From Laguncularia racemosa (taxonomy: Eukaryota > Streptophyta > Magnoliopsida > Myrtales > Combretaceae), in contig JBBMOL010000073.1 of assembly GCA_037954665.1 (NCBI GenBank), forward strand, positions 124,001 to 188,000: DNA of 64,000 nucleotides, in the 5' to 3' direction. The translations under genes and the position numbers were made by a program. The notes below the pieces were generated by a model that did not search any database, was not told where the DNA came from, and saw only the letters and a program-made list of their open reading frames with translations. This document shows positions 23,352 through 33,430 of the stretch, one piece after another; position 1 is the first letter of the stretch; every line of letters begins with the position of its first letter.

Positions 23352-25463
23352 CATACTTATGTCCACATCATTTGATTTTTTTTTTTACTTTACTTATTAT
23401 TACCTACTTAAATATTTTTTATGCTGTATTTTTATTAATAATAAAAACCACACAAGTCTTATGTATTATTTTTTTAATAAATTGATGGGTATATTTCAAT
23501 ATTAATATATATGCTATAATAAAAATATAATATATTTATTTTTTTGTATCTTACAAAGTGTATTGATATCCTTAATTATTTCTATAAAAAAATTACAAAT
23601 TTCTTCTTATTAAGTATAGAAAGTATCGTTAGTGTACTCATTTTATAAAATCTTTATATATATATATATATAAGATTATAAATAATTATAATATTAATAT
23701 AAATATAGAAAATTCATACCCCTAGTTCCAAAGTCTTGTTTCCATCCCTATCTCTATGCTTGTCAAGTTCGTTGTTTAGTTTGTTAACAAGTACTTATAA
23801 TGCCAAAAGGAATTAAGAAAAAAAATTGTTAAAAATAGCTTTCAAATTTAAAATTATTTTTTCAAATCCATAACATCTTACCATTATTCCAAACATCGTG
23901 TAAGACATTCATTATATTTTTCCTCGATACAATATTATATGGATAAATAACCTTGATTCCAAAATCTAAAATTTCCCCTGTTTTTTATTGGCTAGCGTGC
24001 GTACAACGTGCCAGCAACGTTGTAATCTAATTGAATCAGTCCAATCCACGTCCTGAATAAAATAAAAGTCCTGTCTATTATATTATTTCCAACTTCATCA
24101 ACTCCATGTCCCATAAAATAGAGAAGGGAAAAAAAATCAATATTATTTTTAAAAATAATATTAAAAATTATATTCAGAAAAAATTTAAAATTTATATTAA
24201 TTAAAATCGATACTTTAAACATAAATTTTATTATGATATTTAGTTACTTTTAATTCACCTAAAATCGGTATTTGATTAAATTGAAATTAATATTTAAAAT
24301 ATTAATTTTAATTAATATATCTTTTAAATTGTTTTTTTAATTGGTGTATTTACAAAATATTTTTAGTAGTCCTGTCACGTCATGTGCATGTCCAGCGAAC
24401 TTCAACATAAAATAAGACCCTACAGTACGGGAAGGGTTGGATTGGATCATTCTTTCGTGCAATCGGGTAAGGAATCAGCCTCCATCGTCCAAAATAGCTA
24501 TTTTAAGCATTTGAAATTTTTTATGTAAAAACATAGAGGCAAGCACACGATTGATAGTAGTAACAGAGCCTTACCTAATGAATGAATAAGGTAATATTGT
24601 ATAAAAAGATTGTGCATTATAATATTTTTGTATTATATTTAATTTACACAGTATAATACATAAATTTTTATAATAATATCATATTATTTTTTATATTAAC
24701 ATAAGAATGATAAGATTATGTTTTTTTTTAAATTATACTAATTTTATTCAATGAAATAAACTTTTGTACCATTTGATATATAGAATAAATTTTTAAATTT
24801 TACCTAATACTTTAAATCCATTTTATCCAGTGATTTAATCAATTATACAAATAAAACACTATAAAATTAAAGTAACTAATCACTACCTTAAACCATAGTT
24901 TATTCTTCTAGTCAAAAGAAATAATTACAATTTATATTTCCACTTTATTGCAAAAGTTAAACCTTACATTTATGGAAGAGAAGCATTGTAGGTTCCAAAA
25001 TGGAAAACGTTACTTATAGTTAAAATAAGTTTTCAAAAGCATATCAAATCAAGCCAAACAACAACCCTGCTTTATAAATGAAATTTTGAGGGGGACATGA
25101 TCCTTGCTAACTTGATTGGTAGGCTGATTTCTATTGACATCTTCAACTTACCTTTCATTTTTTATCCAATATATATAGTAAAAAGATGTCACCCAAATCG
25201 ATACTTGTCGATTGTATAGGGCAAAAGAACTTGTAAAATCACTTTCTAATCGAAATAATTCATGATGAACCATCTCATCCATAAGATATGCCATATATAA
25301 TATACATGAGAGAATTATTTTATAGAAGCTTCAGATATATAAAAACCATAAATTTAAATATCAGCCCTATTTTTTTACAGGCAAAAAATACATAAATTAA
25401 TCAATCTTAGAAAGAGTTGGGCAAAAAAAGGAATTAAACAAAAAATCTCAATTAATTTATTTT
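23352..25463. other. Intergenic AT-rich DNA downstream of the kinase gene
   Basis: No coding signal. It contains TATATA runs (about 23655-23671) and a perfect 24-bp AT palindrome (24139-24162). The last few hundred bases before 25464 would hold the 3' UTR and poly(A) site of the minus-strand kinase gene. No canonical signal stands out among many AATAAA-like strings. Confidence 0.5.
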
Positions 25464-26774
25464 TCATCGAGGTGCTAGGGAAACCGAAATTTCATCAATG
25501 GGAAGTCTGACACTATCACACCACTTCTTAGACTGCAGATACATTTTCGAAACTTTCCCCGAAACTCGGCTCATGTCGGGTCTTTTATCCGGATCCGGAT
25601 CCACACACTCCAAAGCCAACCGCAAGAACTTCTCAGCCACTTCAGCCGGAAACGAGTCATTCAGCCTCTTATCCACCCACTTCCTAATCCTCCCCTCCAC
25701 ACCGCCACCACCATCACCGCTAAGGGCTTCTCGTGCGGTGTCGATAACCGAAGTCCTAACAAACTCTTTCCTCTCCCTATCATAACTAAATTTCAACGGC
25801 TCTTCGCCTGACAAAAGCTCCAAGATCACAACACCGAAAGCGTGAACGTCCGATCTTTGAGTTGCAACACCGGTGAGTAGAAATTCCGGCGACATGTAGC
25901 CTCTAACTCCTTCGAACTGCAATCTCCGACTGTCGGATCTCCTTAATTCTCCGTCTTCACCGTCTCCGATGTAATCATTCTCGTCGGACTCGCCACAGAG
26001 CAATGCGGTTCCCATGTGACATATTTTCGCTTCGAAATCCGGTTCCGTGACGATCACGCTACTGCTCGTCAGGTGATTGTGGACGAAAACGGCGTTTAAG
26101 CCGTTGTTATTGTGGATATATTCAAGTCCCTGAGCTACATCCGTCGCAATTTGCATCCGCGACATCCACGTGCTGAGAATCGTGAAATTCGGAACCTTAG
26201 GGTTTCGTAAACAGTCTGATAGGCTCGCGCCTTCCACGAATTCATAGACTAAGTAGACATAACGATCGCCGGACAGAGATATTCCGAGGAGCTTCATGAT
26301 GCTGGTGAAATGGCTCCTGCATATCACACCGAGTCGCTCCTTAAGTAGACTCGTTTCGATTTTCCTCCGGAACTTGCGTTGGAAGAAGATTACGTCCTTT
26401 CCGCGGAGCATGCACCGCCACGACGTGGTGGAGGAGAGGCGTTTCGCGAGGAAGTTGTTGGTGGCGGATCGGAGCTCGGAGAAGTCGTAGATGATAGGAT
26501 TCTCAGGGAGAGTATCACGGAAGCCGGAGAGAGAAGCGCTAGTCGAGACGGAGGTTTCCGAAGATGGGAGCTTGTAGCTTGAAGTCGATTTGTTGTAGGC
26601 TGCGCTTGAGTTGTTGGAGGCTGAAGGTGAGGGGTTGATGGGCGAGGGAGGGAATTTGGGGAGCCGTGGCGTCGGCGGTGAATGGCGGTGGCGAGTGGTG
26701 GTGCTGGTTCTGGTTCGAGGCGATCTTGAAGGAGTCGGTTCTGTTGCTTGAACCGCCATTTTGGTTCTGCACAT
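25464..26774 (-). CDS. Receptor-like cytoplasmic kinase homologue, predicted pseudokinase (LysM-RLK-like)
   Basis: This is an intact single-exon ORF of 436 residues. Residues 1-90 are Ser/Thr/Pro-rich and likely disordered, with no signal peptide or membrane segment. IYDFSELRSATNNF (95-108) is the usual lead-in of plant receptor-like kinases, followed by a kinase fold (about 115-415). Catalytic elements are missing. No Gly-rich loop is visible, the ATP-binding Lys region reads DVIFFQRKF (127-135), HRD is HNH (232-234) with no catalytic Asp, and DFG is HMG (253-255). Structural elements remain: SPEF (295-298), DVHAFG (309-314) and the C-lobe Arg in DKRPDM. It most resembles cytoplasmic relatives of LysM receptor kinases, a family I recall but could not search. 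A scaffold or signalling-regulator role is inferred. The first ATG gives MCRTKM; Cys2 could be acylated, but N-myristoylation is excluded because there is no Gly2. Confidence 0.88.
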   Translation of the reverse strand: MCRTKMAVQATEPTPSRSPRTRTSTTTRHRHSPPTPRLPKFPPSPINPSPSASNNSSAAYNKSTSSYKLPSSETSVSTSASLSGFRDTLPENPIIYDFSELRSATNNFLAKRLSSTTSWRCMLRGKDVIFFQRKFRRKIETSLLKERLGVICRSHFTSIMKLLGISLSGDRYVYLVYEFVEGASLSDCLRNPKVPNFTILSTWMSRMQIATDVAQGLEYIHNNNGLNAVFVHNHLTSSSVIVTEPDFEAKICHMGTALLCGESDENDYIGDGEDGELRRSDSRRLQFEGVRGYMSPEFLLTGVATQRSDVHAFGVVILELLSGEEPLKFSYDRERKEFVRTSVIDTAREALSGDGGGGVEGRIRKWVDKRLNDSFPAEVAEKFLRLALECVDPDPDKRPDMSRVSGKVSKMYLQSKKWCDSVRLPIDEISVSLAPR

Positions 26775-27341
26775 AAGGGATGAATTTTGGTAGAAATGGA
26801 CTAAGGTATCGATTCGGAGGAAAGGATTGAATTATTCATTGGCTAGGGTTTGTAGTGCTAACTTGCGCTGGTGGTGTTTGCTTAGAATAGAACCTGGAGC
26901 CGAGTAGGCCTGGGGATGGGGGTTGCTTAGCTCGATTTGGTTTTTAATTGATTGTGTTTTGTGTTGCGGTGTTCTGCTTGTTTTCCTTTCTGTATGTCAA
27001 GTCTGAAAAGTGAATGGACCAAGGAATGGTGATGTTAATATGCCAAAACCTTTTGACTTTAATTGACTTTGAAATTATGATTATTGAAAATAATTAAAAT
27101 GTAAATAGAATGAAATGACCATGGACGTACCTAAATTTCCTTTTTTTCTTCCTTTGTTAATTTTACATTCAATTTTTTATTTTTTTGTGCTTTTCTTATC
27201 GAAGTGCATTAAGCTATATTTCTATAAAATCCTAGCTCTAAGGTTGCTACATTCCGCCAAAACTGAATTTTGATTGGGTGAGGCATAAAAATTTTAATGG
27301 GATATTCAATTTTGTCAAAAGAAATGTTTATTCCTTTCAAT
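26775..27341 (-). promoter_or_regulatory. Upstream region of the kinase gene
   Basis: About 570 bp separate the kinase start from the hAT-like element, so this interval must hold the 5' UTR and proximal promoter. No decisive TATA box could be picked out. The transposon at 27342-28576 therefore sits in the distal promoter and could influence expression (inference). Confidence 0.35.
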
Positions 27342-28576
27342 TAGGGCCGGTAATGCAGGTCGAATGGGTCAGCCCGTCCTGATCCGCGGGTTGTCGCTAG
27401 CTGGCCCGCAGTGGCCCGCAAGGCTAGCAGGTCAGAAAAGTCGGCCCGCCCCGCCCCGCGGGCTAATGCGGGCTGGCCTACGATGACCCGCAAAAATTTT
27501 TTTTTTCTTGTGTAAATAATTAAAATTATAACACGTTTAACTTTTTTAAAAAAGAGTATATTAACTGAACAAATAAATTTCTTATTCTTTTTGGGTGTTG
27601 TAAACTTAGGAGAGGGACGAAGGCTATCCGAACTCAAAGGCCAGGACAAACCCTAATTGGTATAGATTTAAAATATCCAACACTGAGCCACTTGGGTCGA
27701 TCCTCCTAGGCAAACCATGTAAATTTCACCATTTGAAGGGATAACCTAATCATACCTTAACAGCATACCCAGCACATAATCCAACTAAAACAACACCAAG
27801 ATATATTATCACCATATACCTCAAACTAGCAAAATTGTCCATTTCAACATATCAACCTGAATTACAAAATCTGATCACCCACTCACAACTTTACCACCAC
27901 CACCACGTCTGTTGATGTCTGACGAATTTCAATTTTCAGGAAAGAGCATCTCAAAAGCCAGCTAATTAAGGTAAGTTGGTCATGCCACACTGAAATCTCA
28001 TACTTCCAATTAGGATCACAACAAAATTTAAGCAATTCATGTAACAAGAATCGTCAGTACCAAATAAATGTCAACCTCAACACAAAATCAGCAATAAAAT
28101 AAAACAAAACAGCACCAAAACGGCCTATTACCTGGAAAGAGAGACATCATAGATCTGACCCTTGATAGCCATGAGAAGAGGCTTCGTTGGGTCAGAACCA
28201 TCATAAGCTCTTAGTTCTTTTTCCGTAACATCTACCAACTGAACCGGCTCATTTCAGCTCGTCTCGTCATTTCAGCTCAGCACCAGTCAGCGGCATCATT
28301 TCAACTGGTCATTTTAGTTGGCGGCGGCGGTGCAGGGCAGGGCAGCTCGTCATGTTGTCCTCGTCATGTCCAGGGTCGTGTCTTCCACATTGCAGGGCAG
28401 GGCAGCTCACAGACTGCAGTCACACACAATGCAGGCATGTTGCGTTTTTTGGCGAGTTGGCCTGCTGCCCGCGAGGATTGCCCGCCTCGCCTCGTGGGTC
28501 AAGCTAGCGTAGGCCAAAATGGCCCGCACCTCTGCGGGTCAAATTTTTTTTGCTCACCCCGCAATTCCCACCCCTA
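27342..28576. mobile_element. Non-autonomous hAT-like transposon with 8-bp TSD and captured gene fragment
   Basis: The element is bounded by a perfect 8-bp duplication, CTTTCAAT (27334-27341 and 28577-28584), the length made by hAT transposases. Ends are imperfect inverted repeats: TAGGGCCGGTAAT at left and, read inward from the right, TAGGGGTGGGAATTG. Subterminal regions are loaded with GGCCCGC/GCGGGCC-type repeats at both ends, as is typical of hAT elements. No transposase is encoded, so it relies on one elsewhere. The interior has unrelated sequence including a host exon fragment (28132-28247). Two copies of GCAGGGCAGGGCAGCTC lie near 28331 and 28394. Confidence 0.85.
28132..28247 (-). pseudogene. 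Captured exon fragment of a membrane steroid-binding protein (MAPR, cytochrome b5-like)
   Basis: About 38 codons on the minus strand read PVQLVDVTEKELRAYDG and then SDPTKPLLMAIKGQIYDVS. This is the start of the cytochrome-b5-like haem/steroid-binding domain of plant MAPR/MSBP proteins, which sit in ER or plasma membrane. The frame ends at a GTAATA splice-donor-like sequence (28131), where I would expect an exon boundary, so the fragment appears copied from genomic DNA with its intron start. The next expected motif (FYGPGGPY) is not seen, and no start codon precedes it. It lies wholly inside the hAT-like element. Confidence 0.75.
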
Positions 28577-30105
28577 CTTTCAATTGTTTGGAGAATCTGG
28601 TGCTTTAAAGGTATATTAAATGGGAAATTTCATCTAATTGAATCAAGCCATAAAATGTGGTTCCTTGTATGGTTTCATATGCCTTCACAATTCTAAAATG
28701 TAATATTATTGTGTAACTTTAATTTTTGGATAATATTCCTTAATTTAAATATTAATATTTGGTTGAAAACTTCAATGACCATTAGTAATATTAACTACAA
28801 TAGGAAAAGTTATTCAAGTTGAATGGAATCACATTTAAAGTGGTTGGTTCAAAACACGAACTATTAAAATCAGTTCAATTCATTAAGAGTTTGGATTGAA
28901 TCATTTCAAATGCGATTTGATTCAATTCGATTTAGAGCCCTTGAATTAAACTAAATCAGACTATGAACATCCTTAGTTTCGATAATATATTTTAGGTCTT
29001 CCTTAGGTTCAAAATAAAGGTAATTTTACGAAAAACATCCATTTATCCTAATGTAAAGATTATTTTGTGTTTGGATATAGAAGAAGGAAACAAAAGAAAA
29101 TAAAAAAGAAACTTTTCCATTTCCATTATTTGATTTATAACCTATAAAGAAAATCAAAAGAAAAAAAATGTTTAATAGACAAATTATTCTTCTTTTTAAT
29201 CGGTAAACTTAGATGTTGGGGTGTTTTTACGATTTAAAACTCCTTTCCACCACTTTATCTCCAATTTTAGAGAAAAATAAAGTGGCTTCAAGAGTGGAAA
29301 ATTTTCCATCCATTTCTCTTCATCTTCTAGATTTCCACTCTTTTCTTTTATTACCTAAAACAAAATATCCACTTTTTTCCATTGATTTTTCTTAATTTCC
29401 TCCAACCCTAATAGAAATAAGAGTTAAATGACCTAAGAAAACCAAGTGCTTTATTAAAGCCAATAATTGCATCATGAAAAGTCTAGATATACAATAGATA
29501 AGCCTAGTTGAATGAGAAATGCCCTTTATTCAAATCAACAAAGCCTAATTACACATTTGCTATGCTCATTGCCATGGTTATACTTGATTAAAACGAAATT
29601 AAGAAAAAAAAGTTACTAAAAACAAAGAGGAAAAGAAGTTGAGTGCTGCCTTGAAGTCATTTGTATCTCTATAGATAACTCTATATGTTCTAAACCTTTA
29701 GGTCAATAGGGTTTGCTATTATTTTATATGGTTTGTGTGCATCTATACAAATTACATGGTTTGTAAACCAATTGGTCCATGAAGAAATTTTCCTTGTGTC
29801 TCTTCGATGTCTTTTCTCTTCTTGTTTATACATTTTCACTAATTGCAACACTTGTAAAAACTAACCTTTAGATATGCTTATTTCTATTTGAGTGGTTGTT
29901 GGCTCTAATCTTGGAAGCACTTCTTCATCCATTCCTTAAGCTTTAATTCTTTGTTAATGTACACAAGCCATATGCTTGGCCTAGTCCTCTTGGGAAACTC
30001 TTGGCTTTGATGTTGTATTTACCTCCTTAACTATTTCTTAAGTTTCAATACTTCATTTCTTTATCTCTCTCTCTCTCCCCCTTTTTTTTTTTATTTCGGT
30101 GATAA
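28577..30105. other. Intergenic sequence
   Basis: No gene supported. The right part (about 29.4-30.1 kb) could be decayed leader or gag of the following gypsy relic, but no motif proves it. A CT-rich run (CTCTCTCTC then T11) lies near 30062-30092. Confidence 0.4.
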
Positions 30106-30106
30106 T

Positions 30107-32640
30107 AGGGAACATATTTGTAGACTAGCATATAATATCAAATAGATCTTATTTTTTAGGTCGTTTTACAAACTGACTAACATATAGGATGAATCTTTGT
30201 GAAGTTAAAGAGTTACAAAGGCTGGTTAATGAGTTATTGGAGAAAGGTTACATAAGAGATTCCTTTAGTCTTTGTTTGATACCTACCCTTCTAGTTCCTA
30301 AAAAGGATGGAATTTTGAAAATGTGTATGGATAGTAAGGCCATCAATAAAATAACCATTAAGTATCGTTGTCTAATCCTACGATTAGATGACATGCTTGA
30401 CAAGTTACATGGTGTTGCTATCTTATCTAAAGTAGACCTTAAAAGTGGATATCATCAAATTAGAATGCATAAGGGAGATGAGTGGAAAACCGCCTTTAAA
30501 ACTTAACATGGTTTGTATGAATAACTAGTAATCCCTTTTAAATTGTTAAACACCTTTGATACCGTTATGAAACTCATGAAACATGTCTTTATGAAGTACT
30601 TAGAGAAGTTTGTGGTTATGTACTTTGATGATATTCTTATTTACAATAAGAATCTAAAAGAATGATTGGTCCATTTGAGAAGATTCTTTGAGATTTCATT
30701 AGAGGAGAAGTTTTATGGGAATCTTAAGAAGTGCTATTTCTGCCAACCTTAAGTTATGTTCTTAACATATGTTGTTTTAGGAAATGGAATTGAAGTTGAT
30801 GAGGAGAAAGTTAAAGCCACTTGGAAGTGGCCTAGACATAGTAACATGTCACAAGTAAGGAGTTTCCTAAGCTTAGCCTTTTTCTATTGACATTTTGTTA
30901 GAAACTTTAGTACCATCACTACACCTTTAACCAATCTTACCAAGAAGCTTAAGAGATTTGAGTTGACTCCTAAGGCATAAGCTAGTTTTAAAGAGATTAA
31001 GGAGTGATTATGTACCACACCATTTTAGCTTTGCTTGATTTCAATAAAATCTTTGAGGATGAATGTGATGCTTTAGGTGTAGGAGTAGGAGAGGTCCTTA
31101 TACACAACAAAAGACCCGTAGCCAACTTTAGTGAAAAGGTAATAACCATCACTTTAAGTTCTTTATCTACCATAAAGAGTTTTACTCCCTAATCTAAGCC
31201 TTAGAAACATGGTAGCACTACTTACTTCTTAAAGAATTATAATGCATATTGACCATGAGTCATTGCAGCTATTATGTAAAAAGGGTGGATTTTTTGAAAA
31301 CTTTTCCTTGCATCATTAAACACAAAAGTTGGAGTGGTAACATTGTATCTAATGTGCTTTCAAAGAGACACACTTTGATTAACGTGGTGTGAACTAGAAT
31401 GTTAAGTTTTGAGTGGATTAAAGACCATTATGAGAATGATCTTGACTTTTCCAATGCCAATAGGAGTTGTGAGCATGGAGCATGGGATAGATTCTTTAGA
31501 AAAGGATGGATACTTGTTTAGAAATGGTAGGCTTGGCATTCCTAAAAGCACACTTAGGAATATCCTAGTTAAGAAAGCTCATGGTAAGGGTCTTTTGTGC
31601 CATTTTAGAGAGACCAAGACATATGAAACCCTTAAAATTCACTTTTATTAGCCCCATATAATGAGGGATATGATGGATGTCATTGGCAAGTGTGCTACTT
31701 GTAAGAAAGCTAAGAGTAGGTTAAGATCATCAAGTTTGTATATGCCTTTACCCATTCCTACACATCCATGGGTTGACAATAACATGGATTTTGTTGTCGG
31801 ATTGCCTAGAACACATAGGGCAAAGGAAGCCATCATGGTTATTGTTGATCAATCTTCTAAAATGTCTCATTTCATTCCTTGTAAAACCATTGATGATGCT
31901 GTCCACATTTCGAATCTATTCTTTTAAGAAATAGTCTATCTTTATGGTGTTCCTAAGTTTATTGTGTCTAACCATTATACCAAATTCTTAAGTCACTTTT
32001 TAGAGAACTTTGTGGAAGAAATTAGAGATAAGACTTTTTTATAGCACATCTTGCCAGTTGCAAACCAACGGGCAAATGGAAGTAGTAAACTACACTCTTG
32101 GTACTTTGCTTAGAGTTGTGGTTGGTAAGAATCTTAAAGATTAGGATAATTGTTACCACACATTGAATTTTTTTTATAATAGATATGTTTATAGTGCTAC
32201 TAACAAGTCATGTATGAGTTTAATCCCCTTACTCTTGATTTGACATCTTTACCTTTTAATAAGTAGGTTAATCCTAATGGAGAATCTAAGGTGAAGTTTA
32301 TACAAAAGTTACATGAATCAGTAAAGAAGGCATTGGAGAGAAGAACTATATCTTATGAGAAGCAAGAAAATAAGGGTAGGAAGAGAAAAGTGTTCAATCT
32401 GGGAGACTTGATGTAGGTGCATTTGAGCAAGGAGTGTTTTTTAAAGAAGAGGAAGCCCAAATTGATGTCACAAGTTAAAGGAACATTTCGTGTAATGGAG
32501 AGAATTAATGAGAATGCCTACAAGCTAGATTTGAGGGGAGAGTACAATTTACCAAAAACCTTCAATGTGTAAGACTTATCTCCATACTACTAAGATCATG
32601 AGAACGACCATTGGGATTTGAGGGCAAATCTAAAAGAAGA
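30107..32640 (+). pseudogene. Decayed Ty3/gypsy pol (RT, RNase H, integrase)
   Basis: Reverse transcriptase is clearest at 30189-30506, with LLEKGYIRDSFSLCLIP, LVPKKDGILKMCMDSKAINKI and SKVDLKSGYHQIRM. The catalytic motif follows as YFDDIL at about 30620. RNase H text lies at about 31004-31190 (ALLDFNKIFEDECDALGVG). Integrase has zinc-binding Cys pair CATCKKAK near 31690, then NMDFVVGLPRT and MSHFIPCKT, and ends near 32580 with AYKLDL and TFNV. Stops and frameshifts occur every few hundred bases. Gag and protease are not recognisable. It belongs to the same broad group as the relics at 8.5 kb and 56-59 kb, not the Tat or chromodomain groups. Confidence 0.8.
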
Positions 32641-33430
32641 AGGGAGGAGTAATATGCATTAAAGACCAGCTTCTAGAACTTGGTCTAATACTTTAAGAGG
32701 GGTACTGAGTGCTAATGGAGTACGTGAAAGAGATTGGTTGAGTGTTGGGTGGAATGGAGTAGTTAGCAAGGTGTTGCTGCTTGAAGATTGGCTAATAGAA
32801 GTGTTGGATATGTTGGAAGTTTTGGAAGTGAGAAGTGAAGATTATGGAGTACAAGGAAGAATTGCACGTCATAGAAAAGTACATAGGGGGCTACATGACC
32901 ATGTACTAGGGTGTGTACTTAAAGGACATAGGCAAGTTTTGCAAGTCAAGAGATATGTAGCCAAACTACACAGGCGTGTTAAGGTTGTCCAAATTTACTT
33001 CCTTAAGATACATGGCCCAACTATATGAGCATGTTGAGGCAATGTTGTTTGGATACATAAGTTTTAATTGAATTAACGTGTATTTTCTTATTTTCTCTAT
33101 TTGTATTTGTTCATGAAGTGTTGTAAAGTTTTTTTAGAGTCATTGAGCTTAGAAACATTGTTAGAATGTTAACTATTGATATCTAAAGCATTGTAACTTG
33201 TTGTAATGTGAGATGCAAGTATAAATGCTTGGAAACTCTTATTCTTTTGGCAGTTAATGCATAGTTTTGAGCATTAGACACTTTTATTTCTAGAACTTCA
33301 CCTAAAAGAGAGAGACACACACTTTCTTGAGTGATATTTTGACTAAATACCTATTTTATCACTAAATTCCAATGTGGTGACTCGTGTTCGACCAAATTCT
33401 TATCAATTCGATTGTCTAACGAGTTGTGGC
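32640..33430 (+). repeat. Probable 3' LTR of the preceding gypsy relic
   Basis: Directly after the integrase end, a purine-rich run GAAGAAGGGAGGAG (about 32636-32649) fits a polypurine tract. A TATA-like GTATAAATG follows near 33210 with a leader-like segment after it. No second copy is in the window, so the ends are approximate. The open frame at 32738-33028 lies inside it and has no family features. Confidence 0.45.

Noticed and set aside
32738..33028. 96-codon frame after the 30-kb gypsy relic
   Set aside because: It lies in the probable 3' LTR, between the pol end and the TATA-like site, and has no domain.
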